Source of the DNA: DATNPH01 sp036703315
GTDB lineage: Bacteria > Cyanobacteriota > Cyanobacteriia > Cyanobacteriales > Coleofasciculaceae
Reading direction: 5' to 3'
DNA: 64,000 nucleotides
Assembly: GCA_036703315.1 (NCBI GenBank)
Contig: DATNPH010000146.1
Coordinates: 152,784 to 216,783, forward strand
How positions within the stretch are numbered: position 1 is the stretch's first letter; every line of letters begins with the position of its first letter. The notes under the pieces were generated by a model. That model did not search any database. It was not told the DNA's origin and saw only the letters and a program-made list of their open reading frames with translations. The translations under genes and the position numbers were made by a program. Positions 17,415 to 25,908 of this stretch are shown here, one piece after another.

Positions 17415-17613
17415 AAAAGTTAGCTGTAAAAATCCAGCTCAGTACGCTTGCCGTCACACAAATCAGCCTTGAACTTATGCTCTACTGGCTCTATAGGGCG
17501 TCGGGTTCGTCTGAGGCATAACTGGTCAACACGGTAGCCTCACTCCGAGAGATCCATGATTAAACTATCAAAGCCTATAACTTATATTAATATATGTAAA
17601 TAAAAATTAAGTT

Positions 17614-18867
17614 TTATTTACCTTCTCGCAAAGGAAGGCTTCCTCGCTTCATCTGCTCTCGTTCGATCGCTTCAAACAAAGCACGAAAATTTCCTTCCCC
17701 AAAGCCTTGCGCTTTTTGGCGGCGCTCAATTAGCTCAAAGAAAAAAGTGGGCTGATCAAAAATAGGCTGGGTGAAGGTCTGAAGTAGCAAAGCTTGAGGA
17801 TATTCGTCCTGCCAATCCACCAAAATTTGTTGAGTGGAAATTTCCTCTAATTCAGCTGCCGAGATGGGAAGCCCAGGATGGTTCAGCCGTAACTGGGTGT
17901 AGTAGGTTTTAGGAATTGGGAGAAAGGATAGCCCTAGATGACGGAGTTTTGCGATCGCCTGCACAATCCGAGGTGTGTGTAAAGCAATGTGCTGGATTCC
18001 TGGTCCTTGGTTAACGTCTAGAAACTCTTGAATTTGAGAATTCGCGGATGCTGGTTCATTAATTGGAAATTGCACCCCACTGTTTGGATGAACCATTACC
18101 TGGGAGTGTAGTCCTGATCGCTCAGTCTGAATTGTAAATGCCTGCTTACGTTGAAAGCCCAAAACGTCTTCATACCAGCTAAGTGCCCTTTCCAACTCCC
18201 CAGCAGCAACATTTAATACTACATGATCAATGGCGCTGAAGAGCCCACAGTCGGCTATTGCAACTCGTAAGTCACTCGCAGAAACGTCGGAGGACTCAGT
18301 GGAAGTAAAAATTTCAGTCGTAACTTCTGAGCCGAACAATTCTGGCAGCAAGGGCATATTGGCGATGCGATCGCGCTCACAAAACACTAGCGCGTCTGAA
18401 CTATGCCCTGCAAGACCTGCCGTTAGTTCCTGGGTTATTGCTTGACTAACGCTAACAAGTGGCAGCACTCCCGTAAAGCGCTCCTCAATCAGAGTGTGAC
18501 TCAAGGAACCCCAAGCCGCAATTTTTGCCCATTTCCAGCCTCCTTGAGCCAGCAACTGTTGCTGAATTGGCTGTAAAACTTTTGCACCGTTAGCAACAGC
18601 CTTCTCCACTACACCGTCTAAGTCTGAAACGACGAAAGCGATATCAGCAACGCCAGGAGGATGCAGGCGTAGAAACTGGGCAACAGGACTTGCCGAGGTG
18701 AGAGGGGAAGACAAAACAACGTAAAGCGAGCCGCTTTTCACCACAGTTGTGTGAGTATGACGGCTTATACCAGAAGCCAAGGATTGAAAGCCCATGCGGT
18801 TCACAAACCAGTCATGAGAGGCTTTGGCGTCTTCTACATAGAAATGAATATGATCAATTTTCATCAA
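17614..18867 (-). CDS. hppD: 4-hydroxyphenylpyruvate dioxygenase
   Basis: Fe(II) enzyme converting 4-hydroxyphenylpyruvate to homogentisate, feeding tocopherol synthesis in cyanobacteria. Two VOC-fold halves are visible. The iron ligands fit His in AIDHVVLNVA, His in GPGIQHIALHTP and Glu in FFFELIERR near the C-terminus, followed by GFGEGNFRALFEAIE. At 417 residues it is longer than the roughly 340-residue Synechocystis enzyme as I recall it. The extra length is mainly a segment between the two halves (about residues 140-215, including SDALVFCERDRIANM). ATG 18867 or 18864 can both serve. It is downstream of an SDR gene on the same strand, 85 bases apart. Confidence 0.88.
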   Translation of the reverse strand: MMKIDHIHFYVEDAKASHDWFVNRMGFQSLASGISRHTHTTVVKSGSLYVVLSSPLTSASPVAQFLRLHPPGVADIAFVVSDLDGVVEKAVANGAKVLQPIQQQLLAQGGWKWAKIAAWGSLSHTLIEERFTGVLPLVSVSQAITQELTAGLAGHSSDALVFCERDRIANMPLLPELFGSEVTTEIFTSTESSDVSASDLRVAIADCGLFSAIDHVVLNVAAGELERALSWYEDVLGFQRKQAFTIQTERSGLHSQVMVHPNSGVQFPINEPASANSQIQEFLDVNQGPGIQHIALHTPRIVQAIAKLRHLGLSFLPIPKTYYTQLRLNHPGLPISAAELEEISTQQILVDWQDEYPQALLLQTFTQPIFDQPTFFFELIERRQKAQGFGEGNFRALFEAIEREQMKRGSLPLREGK

Positions 18868-18952
18868 CTATCCCACTTGGGAGCTTGCCTGCCTGTCAAT
18901 TTTGCAGTTTTTTCAAGATTTACAGGTCATTCCCAAGAAAGATCGTGCCACA

Positions 18953-19669
18953 TCAGAAAAACAAGTGACTTTCTGGCTGAATATTTATTTCCATTGGTAC
19001 CGCTTGTGGGTCAGCCTTCATAGCATACAAAATGGCGTCAGCAGCTGTTTCCGGTGTCAGCATTTTTGAGCGGTCTACCTTCAAATTGACATTGTCCCAG
19101 AAGGGAGAATCCACACCACCAAAGTAGAATAGCGTGAACTTGATGCCAAAGCGCTTCAGTTCCTCCGCCATACACTTGCTAAAACCAACGACACCGAACT
19201 TAGAAGCACAGTAAGCCGACGCCATTGCCATTGAGTGCTTACCTAAAATTCCGACGATGTTACAGATGTGACCAGACTTTTTATCCTTCATCACCTCGGC
19301 TGCCGCCTGAGAAGTATAGAAACTGCCCTTGAGATTTAGGTCGAGCAAGGCGTCTAAATCAGCAGGTTCAACTTTGTTGTACTGCTTCATGAGTCCAGCA
19401 CCAGCCGCATTCACCAGAACATCAATTTGACCGAAGTGGGCAATAGCCTTCGACATGAGGGCCTCGACCTGAGAAGGATTTGTAATGTCTGTGGGCACAC
19501 TTAAGACTTGTTTTTCATGAGTTATTGGCAGTTGAGAACCCAAAGCCGCCAAGTGAGTGCTATTCCTCGCCGCCAACACCAGACTAGTTCCCTCCAGTGC
19601 TAGCTTGCGCGTCAAGGTGGAACCGATACCGCCAGTGGCACCAACTACAACAACAACTTTGTCCCGCAT
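18953..19669 (-). CDS. Short-chain dehydrogenase/reductase, unknown substrate
   Basis: 238 residues, classical SDR. The Rossmann motif GATGGIG is at about 10-16, NAAGAG at about 87-92 and the catalytic YCASK at about 153-157. The residue 13 before the Tyr, normally the catalytic Ser, is Gly here (sequence NIVGILGKHS), so catalysis may be altered or another Ser may take over. The substrate cannot be guessed. It starts at ATG 19669 and lies between pstB (78 bases upstream) and hppD on one strand, so weak read-through from the phosphate operon is possible. Confidence 0.85.
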   Translation of the reverse strand: MRDKVVVVVGATGGIGSTLTRKLALEGTSLVLAARNSTHLAALGSQLPITHEKQVLSVPTDITNPSQVEALMSKAIAHFGQIDVLVNAAGAGLMKQYNKVEPADLDALLDLNLKGSFYTSQAAAEVMKDKKSGHICNIVGILGKHSMAMASAYCASKFGVVGFSKCMAEELKRFGIKFTLFYFGGVDSPFWDNVNLKVDRSKMLTPETAADAILYAMKADPQAVPMEINIQPESHLFF

Positions 19670-19746
19670 TATTCTTTACATTTCTTTACAACTTCTCTTT
19701 ATGATACTGACAACATGGGCAACCCTGCCGGAACCTTGAATATCCC

Positions 19747-20604
19747 TCAACCAAACAGACCTGCAACGTAGTCACGAGTGCGGGGTTGGGTAGCATTTGT
19801 AAAAATCCTAGTCGTTGGTCCGAATTCAACTAAGTGACCGATGCGGCTCTCATCAGTACTGAAGAATCCTGTATAGTCGGATACCCTAGACGCTTGCTGC
19901 ATATTATGGGTGACAATAACGATTGTCAGTTCCTGGCGAAGAGTCCGAATCAAGTGTTCGATCTTCATCGTGGCGATCGGGTCAAGGGCAGAACAAGGTT
20001 CATCCATGAGCAAAACCTTGGGCTTTACTGCTAGGGCACGGGCAATACAAAGTCGCTGTTGTTGTCCACCTGAGAGCCCTTGAGCTGGCTGATTCAACTT
20101 GTCTTTCACCTCGTCCCAAAGAGCAGCGCTATGAAGAGCTGATTCTACAATTTCATCCAATTCTCGCTTGGCTCGATAACTCGCTATCCTGACACCGTAG
20201 GCAACGTTATCGTAAATGCTCATGGTAAAGGGATTTGGCTTTTGGAAGACCATGCCAATGTGGCGGCGCAGTCGATTGAGGTTGACGCGGCGACTGTAGA
20301 TATCTTGACCAAAAAATTCAACCGTGCCTTCAACCCGTACCTTTCCCTCTAGTTCCCCAATTCGGTTGAGGGCTTTGATAAAGGTGGATTTGCCGCAACC
20401 GGAAGGTCCAATAATCGCAGTAACTTGTTTGTAGTAGATTTCCAGCGACACCGCTTCTATAGCTTTTTGGCTGCCGTAGTAGAAGCTTACGTCTTTGACG
20501 CACATGGCTGGGGTTAATACTTCGTCTGTGGCAGCAGGTGCGATCCATTTGTCCGCGTTTGAATCTGGAGAATTAAGCCTTGAATTTTTGCTACTTGGTT
20601 GCAT
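19747..20604 (-). CDS. pstB: Phosphate ABC transporter ATP-binding protein
   Basis: 285 residues; powers high-affinity phosphate import. Walker A GPSGCGKST, Q-loop GMVFQKPNPFTMSIYDN, signature LSGGQQQRL and Walker B VLLMDEPCSALDP are all present. The N-terminal 30 residues before MCVKDVSFYYG are an unusual polar extension (SSKNSRLNSPDSNADK), so a later start is possible. It is the last gene of pstS-pstC-pstA-pstB; only three bases separate it from pstA, implying translational coupling. Confidence 0.97.
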   Translation of the reverse strand: MQPSSKNSRLNSPDSNADKWIAPAATDEVLTPAMCVKDVSFYYGSQKAIEAVSLEIYYKQVTAIIGPSGCGKSTFIKALNRIGELEGKVRVEGTVEFFGQDIYSRRVNLNRLRRHIGMVFQKPNPFTMSIYDNVAYGVRIASYRAKRELDEIVESALHSAALWDEVKDKLNQPAQGLSGGQQQRLCIARALAVKPKVLLMDEPCSALDPIATMKIEHLIRTLRQELTIVIVTHNMQQASRVSDYTGFFSTDESRIGHLVEFGPTTRIFTNATQPRTRDYVAGLFG

Positions 20605-20607
20605 AAT

Positions 20608-21540
20608 TTAGCGAGTATTTAGGCGTTTACGTGTGACTTGGCGAGACAAAATGCTGCTAAGTAAAACTAGTCCGATGAGAACGACAGAAGCCGTCCAGGC
20701 GAGTTTATTTTGTTCTTTAAAGGGTGAGCTGGCGTAACTGTAAATCAATACAGATAGAGAAGGAGTCGGGCTAAACAATCCTTGCGGCCAGAATTGACTA
20801 GATAGGGCTGTGAATAAAAGTGGAGCCGTTTCACCAGCCGCACGGGCAACGGCGAGTAAGACACCCGTAGTGATTCCAGGAAGCGCTGAGGCAACGACAA
20901 TGCGGAAGGTTGTTTGGAAGCGCCCGCCTCCTAAGGCAGCTGAGGCAAGGCGGTGGGACATGGGAACTAGCTTTAAGGCTTCTTCCGTGCTTAAAGCCAC
21001 AATCGGTAGCATGATGACACCCAGAGCTAACCCGCCTGCTAGGGCAGAAAACTGACGGGTAGTGAGGACGATGACACCATAGGCAAAGACACCGACAACG
21101 ATCGAGGGAACGCTGCTGAGGATAACGGTGATGAAGCGGATATAACTGGCGATCGAGCGAAGCGAGAATCCCGACGGGCTCATCGTAGAGCCTTTGCCAA
21201 ACTCAACTAAAAAGATACCTGTGAGAATGCCAAAAGGAACGCTAAACAGACTAGCGATCCCCACCATGATTAGTGTCCCTAAAATGGCATTGGCGAAGCC
21301 ATTGGGTTGATTTGTCACCCCTACTGGTGCTGGCAGAGATACCAGCACTTCCCACTTCAACTGTCCAAGTCCCTGACGTAGAATCTCAAACAAGATCGCA
21401 AACAGGGGGAGCAGTGCTACTGCCGTGAGGGTAAAGGCAAGAAATGTCATGCCTCTACTGAAAAAAGTTCGACCTACCGATAAGGGTTGGTGAAGTTCTC
21501 GATCTAAAGATTCCTCTAAAAAGCTTTGGTCAGTGGTCAT
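20608..21540 (-). CDS. pstA: Phosphate ABC transporter permease PstA
   Basis: 310 residues, six predicted membrane helices. The permease EAA-type loop is SHRLASAALGGGRFQTTFRIV followed by ALPGITTGVLLA (key pieces AALGGGRFQT and ALPGI). It pairs with PstC to form the channel. The N-terminus is cytosolic and polar. It starts at ATG 21540, 60 bases after pstC, and abuts pstB. Confidence 0.96.
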   Translation of the reverse strand: MTTDQSFLEESLDRELHQPLSVGRTFFSRGMTFLAFTLTAVALLPLFAILFEILRQGLGQLKWEVLVSLPAPVGVTNQPNGFANAILGTLIMVGIASLFSVPFGILTGIFLVEFGKGSTMSPSGFSLRSIASYIRFITVILSSVPSIVVGVFAYGVIVLTTRQFSALAGGLALGVIMLPIVALSTEEALKLVPMSHRLASAALGGGRFQTTFRIVVASALPGITTGVLLAVARAAGETAPLLFTALSSQFWPQGLFSPTPSLSVLIYSYASSPFKEQNKLAWTASVVLIGLVLLSSILSRQVTRKRLNTR

Positions 21541-21600
21541 GTAAATTTAAAATTCGAAATTTAAAAATAAGAACAAAAAGTTAAGATCCAAGGACATTTT

Positions 21601-22593
21601 TTATGGTCTTCCGCCTATCAGTTGAACCATTAGTAGGGCAATAATATTAACCACTAGCGTTAAGACAAAGAGAATAAGTGCTAAGTACATGAGCGCGCCG
21701 ATGTGCAATTTATCTAAGGCTTCACCAAATTGATTAGCTAAAACAGCTGGAATTGTGTAGCCAGGAGCGAGTAGCGAGGCGCTAATTTGGGTTGAGTTAC
21801 CAATCACCATCGTCACTGCCATGGTTTCCCCCAAGGCACGCCCTAAAGCTAAAATAATTGCTCCTAAAATTCCTGAACTTCCAGCAGGCAGCAGGACGTT
21901 CCAGATGGTTTCCCAGCGAGTTGCCCCTAGAGACATGGAGGCACTGCGCAACTCTAGAGGAATGACCAACAACACTTCTCGGCTAATTGCCGCTACCGTT
22001 GGCAGAATCATAATCGCCAGTACAACCCCAGCGGCAAGCATCCCAGGTCCAGAGGGGTCAGTGCTAAACAGGGGAAACCAGCCAAATGTTTTGAATAGCC
22101 ATTGCTGCAAGGGCACTAGGAAGGGAATTAAAACAAAAATTCCCCACAAACCGATGATGACGCTAGGGATAGCGGCGATGAGTTCGACTAGAAAAGCTAA
22201 GGGCGATCGCACCCAGCCTGGTAAAAAATCTTCGCTTGTGATGAGCGCTGCTGCCAAGCCAGTAGGTACGGCTAACACAAGCGCGATCGCCGAACTTACT
22301 AACGTCCCGTAGATAAACGGTAGGGCACCAAACTTCTCTTGCCCGATATTCCACGTTTGCTCCGCTAAAAACTTCAAACCAAATTGCTGAACGGCTGGTT
22401 GAGCATCCTTAAAAATTACCCAACTCATCCAGAACAGCACTCCAGCTGTTGCCAAAGCAACGACCCAAACCAATCCCGTAAATCCGTACTCCAGCCAGAT
22501 GCCTTCCCCTTCTGTGCTTGTAAGGTCTGTTTCAATCTCAGCCGCTGTTGGTAGCTCTTTTAAGTTGTCGGATTGATTAGAGAAATCAGTCAT
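21601..22593 (-). CDS. pstC: Phosphate ABC transporter permease PstC
   Basis: 330 residues with six membrane helices and a first periplasmic loop WNIGQEKFGALPFIYGTLVSS, typical of PstC. The EAA loop reads LELRSASMSLGATRWETIWNV then LLPAGSSGILGA (SLGATRWET as the core). About 155 bases separate it from pstS; the spacer contains a GC stem (GCATCTCC with GGGGATGT on the minus strand, about 22648-22667) that may cut transcript levels after pstS. Confidence 0.96.
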   Translation of the reverse strand: MTDFSNQSDNLKELPTAAEIETDLTSTEGEGIWLEYGFTGLVWVVALATAGVLFWMSWVIFKDAQPAVQQFGLKFLAEQTWNIGQEKFGALPFIYGTLVSSAIALVLAVPTGLAAALITSEDFLPGWVRSPLAFLVELIAAIPSVIIGLWGIFVLIPFLVPLQQWLFKTFGWFPLFSTDPSGPGMLAAGVVLAIMILPTVAAISREVLLVIPLELRSASMSLGATRWETIWNVLLPAGSSGILGAIILALGRALGETMAVTMVIGNSTQISASLLAPGYTIPAVLANQFGEALDKLHIGALMYLALILFVLTLVVNIIALLMVQLIGGRP

Positions 22594-22748
22594 ATTTGCG
22601 TCATTTTATACTACTGCCCTACATCGCTCTATAGAAGAGTTAGAGGACATCCCCGCACTGGAGATGCCCCCATTAGCAAAACGGGAAACCAAGCCTAAGG
22701 ATTTGTCAGCCTTGAGTTTTGCCTCAAAATGCTTTTCTCAACTCTCTC

Positions 22749-23789
22749 CTATCGCGCCGCAACGTTGGTAGATACCGCTTGACTCGCTTTTTCAGCGATC
22801 GTTTGGGGAATTCGGGTATAGCCCAGCTCTTTGTTGATGTCTTGACCTTTAGTCAAAATCCAAGAAACCATTTTTTTCACCGCATCGGCTTTCGGAGCAT
22901 CGTATTGCTTTTTGATTAGCAGCCAGGTCACACCAGCGATTGGATAACCCTGTGCTGGGTCTTCTGCTCCAGATACGTTGAATTCAGGGGTGAATGTTAT
23001 GGCTGATAGCGCCTTATTTGCTTCCTCTAGGGTCGGCAAAATGAACTGACCCGCTTTATTCTGTACCTGCGCTGTCTGGAGTTTGTTCTGCTGAGCGTAG
23101 GCAGCTTCCACATAACCGATCGCGCCTTCTGTTTGTTGGACTAGAGCCGCTACACCAGGGTTTCCCTTACCACTGAGGGGGTTAGCTTGCCAAGTCGGAG
23201 CCGTACCAGCACCAATCTTGCTCTTGAAGCTAGAACCAATGGCGCTTAAATGTGTGGTGAAGATGTTGGTTGTGCCGCTTGAATCGGAGCGCACAGCTAG
23301 TTTAATAAGTTTGTCAGGCAGCTTGGCACCAGGGTTATCGGCAGCAATTTTGGAGTCGTTCCAACGAGTAATTTCACCAGCGAAAATCGCTGGCAGGACG
23401 GAGCGAGACAGCTTGAGATTGGTGACACCGGGAACGTTGTAAACCACGGCTACAGCACCACCTGCTGTAGGAACCAGAATGACACCCTTCGCCATTTTGG
23501 TCTGATCCTCAGTTTTGGGAAATGCATCACTGCCAGCGAAGTCAACCGTATCAGCAATAAATTGTTTAATTCCACCACCGCTACCAATGGCTTCGTAGTT
23601 AACCTGAGTATTTGTTTCCTTTTTGAAGGCATCAAAGTAGCGATCATAAAGAGGTTTTGGGAACGTTGCTCCAGCACCGTTTAGAGTTACAGTCTGTGCA
23701 ATTGCTGCATAAACAGAACTAAATGAGATAGCAACAGTTGCTACTGAAACCGTAGCAGCACGACGAAAAGCGGTCGTAGAGAAAATCAT
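22749..23789 (-). CDS. pstS: Phosphate-binding periplasmic protein PstS
   Basis: 346 residues. A signal peptide (about 1-31, ending VYAAIAQT) precedes the mature start TLNGAGATFPKPLYDRYFD, the PstS fingerprint. Phosphate-binding loops include GSGGGIKQF, AGSDAFP and RSDSSGTTNIFTTHL. No lipobox Cys is seen, so it is probably soluble in the periplasm. It is the first gene of the pst operon with a Pho box about 100 bases upstream, so phosphate starvation should induce it. Confidence 0.97.
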   Translation of the reverse strand: MIFSTTAFRRAATVSVATVAISFSSVYAAIAQTVTLNGAGATFPKPLYDRYFDAFKKETNTQVNYEAIGSGGGIKQFIADTVDFAGSDAFPKTEDQTKMAKGVILVPTAGGAVAVVYNVPGVTNLKLSRSVLPAIFAGEITRWNDSKIAADNPGAKLPDKLIKLAVRSDSSGTTNIFTTHLSAIGSSFKSKIGAGTAPTWQANPLSGKGNPGVAALVQQTEGAIGYVEAAYAQQNKLQTAQVQNKAGQFILPTLEEANKALSAITFTPEFNVSGAEDPAQGYPIAGVTWLLIKKQYDAPKADAVKKMVSWILTKGQDINKELGYTRIPQTIAEKASQAVSTNVAAR

Positions 23790-23888
23790 CTTGCTTCGTC
23801 CTCTAGCAAAGACAGACTAGTAATTGAGCAATACTTGATTACACTACAACCGGAATAACTAAGGAAAAGTAATCAAAATAATAATCTT

Positions 23889-23920
23889 TAGTTAAAGTTA
23901 GTTTAACATCTCATTAACTG
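23889..23920 (-). promoter_or_regulatory. Pho box (SphR/PhoB site) upstream of pstS
   Basis: Three TTAA cores lie at 23892-23895, 23903-23906 and 23914-23917, exactly 11 bases apart. Read on the minus strand they appear as GTTAATGAG, GTTAAACTAACT and TTAACTAAAG. Eleven-base periodic TTAA-centred direct repeats are the known cyanobacterial Pho box layout. The distance to the pstS start is about 100 bases. Confidence 0.75.
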
Positions 23921-24358
23921 AATAATTTATCTAAATTAGTATGCTTGGCAACTGCAAAAATTCTTATATTTCTAGTAATATGTCTTGAGATTGAAATCCT
24001 AAGACTATCCAGAGATATAGATTTAGATCATTAGCTCGTTTGGCGCGGAGTGAAGAACAATAAAGTTCTCTGGTATTTCGCTAGCAACTACTAGTGAAGC
24101 CATTTTTTTATAGATATTTAAGGAAGCATCATTGAGCTGGTATGGAAAGTGTAAAGCGTTTGCATTAGATCTTACGAAGTGTAGCGAGGCGCTAGTCTAG
24201 AACGGTGTGAAGCAGCATAGCTATCCCATTGGCAGAACGTGCTTCTAAAAAGGTAGAGAATTACTTTCAGAAAATTCCTGAGCACGATCGCACCTTTGTA
24301 TTTCAAGTTTTAGTCTTCGCTAGTGGAAAAGACAATCAATCCTATAAAAACCAAATCT

Positions 24359-25573
24359 ATGAGTCAGTCTTATTTCCTGAAAAATTTACCTACACCTTTA
24401 CATTTTTGGGTGCGACCGATGCTGCTGCTTTCTCTAGGTTTACACGGTTTATTCCTAGCTATACCAATAGCATATGAAAAAAAGCCTGTACCCATCAAAA
24501 AAGAACCAGAAAAGGTAAAAATCACGCAGTTACCAACAACTCCCGCTTCTCCAACTCCTCGTCTCGCCGTTAAACCTACTCCCCAGGTGCGTCCGTCAAT
24601 TCGTCCCCAACCTACGCCAATTCGCCAACGGGTGTCAGATATACCCCCCATCCCACCTCTAACTAGGTCGCTTCCTCTACCACAATCACAGCCGATTCCA
24701 GAGAGAATACCACCGCAACCAACAGCAACAGCAACGCCACCACAGCCAACTCCGGAGAGAACAGCACCGCAACCAACAGCAACGCTACCACAACCAACTC
24801 CAGAGATAACACCACCCCAGTCAATAGCAACGCCAGCGTCACCGCAGCCAACGCCAGAGCAGACGCCAAATTCTACTGTACAAAATCCCTTTGCTGATTT
24901 TCCCTTTCCAGCTAATGCTCAGTCAGGTTCTTTAGGCTTACTGTCTGGAGAAAATGATAAATCTGCTCGTAACACAGTGGATGGAGTCGATCAAGTAGTT
25001 GCTTTCTATAACAAAGAACTACCAACCAATAAATTCAATTTTCAGCCTATCACTAATGAAGCAGACCTCAAAGTTTTTGAGGTGTCTAAAGATAGTGGTA
25101 CACCCCAATACCTCCATTTGATTTCCCAAGATGGAAAAACAGTGATTCTTTTAGCGTCACAACAGGTACCCGACCTAAAAAGTCTCAAGAATGCAGAAGC
25201 ACGAAGTCAGGAGGAAATAGCGTTTTATGATAACGTGCTCAAGCCACTTGAAAATGATGAAAAATTAATCTTAAACGCGGTGGAGCCTGATGATATTGCT
25301 AAGGTTCCTGAATCTACTAAATTTTCAGACACAAACAAGTTCCGGGCTCTCGTTAAAACAGGAAAGCTGGCTCCAAAATCTCCTCAAGAGCTTTCTGCAA
25401 TCTATGAAGCTCAGTTAACCCAGAATGGGTTTACAAAAATTTCTAAAGAAGCTCCTTATGGAGGTGCCCTGACTTACAAAATAGAGCAGGGGAAATTTAC
25501 AATGTATATGTACTTTGTGGTGAATACAGACAATAACACACTCGTCTTATTGTCCAAAGATTCTCCTTTTTAG
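24359..25573 (+). CDS. TonB-like envelope protein, first of a tandem pair
   Basis: 404 residues from ATG 24359 (MSQSYFLKN); a longer frame to 24323 is less likely. The single N-terminal membrane helix carries Ser25-x3-His29 in LLSLGLHGLF, the motif by which TonB contacts ExbB/ExbD. Next come KVKITQLPTT and a Pro-rich stretch (about 50-170) built of PQPTPE units, which would span the periplasm. From about residue 175 is a folded domain starting NPFADFPFPANA; it is shared with the next gene but is not the TonB C-terminal domain I know. The paralogue at 25909 and the convergent exbB-exbD pair support an energy-coupling role. Whether it reaches outer-membrane receptors is unknown. Confidence 0.75.
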   Translation: MSQSYFLKNLPTPLHFWVRPMLLLSLGLHGLFLAIPIAYEKKPVPIKKEPEKVKITQLPTTPASPTPRLAVKPTPQVRPSIRPQPTPIRQRVSDIPPIPPLTRSLPLPQSQPIPERIPPQPTATATPPQPTPERTAPQPTATLPQPTPEITPPQSIATPASPQPTPEQTPNSTVQNPFADFPFPANAQSGSLGLLSGENDKSARNTVDGVDQVVAFYNKELPTNKFNFQPITNEADLKVFEVSKDSGTPQYLHLISQDGKTVILLASQQVPDLKSLKNAEARSQEEIAFYDNVLKPLENDEKLILNAVEPDDIAKVPESTKFSDTNKFRALVKTGKLAPKSPQELSAIYEAQLTQNGFTKISKEAPYGGALTYKIEQGKFTMYMYFVVNTDNNTLVLLSKDSPF

Positions 25574-25908
25574 TCAGACAGGAATTTCATCAACCTTTAA
25601 GGGCAAGAGAAATGCGATCGCCTAAAAAATCCTACCGAACTCGATCGCAAAGCAAGGCTGCGTATTAGCGTCAGTAGGTCACAATCTTGGCGAACAGCGT
25701 TCCGTTAGGGTTATTGACGGGTCAATTCAATATTTCTCGTAACAGCTGTGCATCTAATTTGCCTGTTTGTACGTCTCGTTCTGGGTGAGAGGTAAGGGTT
25801 CAGCGGTTTCTAATCCAGTCAACCTCTTTATTTCTGATGCTTATTTCAAGAACCAGCTAAGATCAGGTTCGGCTGAGTCTCGCCTAGCCAGGACACCCAA
25901 GTACATTA
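25574..25908. other. Spacer between the two TonB-like genes
   Basis: 335 bases holding one HIP1 octamer straight after the first gene and no recognisable gene or hairpin. A separate promoter for the second gene is possible. Confidence 0.4.

Noticed and set aside
24229..24477. 82-codon frame overlapping the first TonB-like gene
   Set aside because: It overlaps the membrane-helix region of the TonB-like gene in another frame; the paralogue at 25909 confirms which frame is real.
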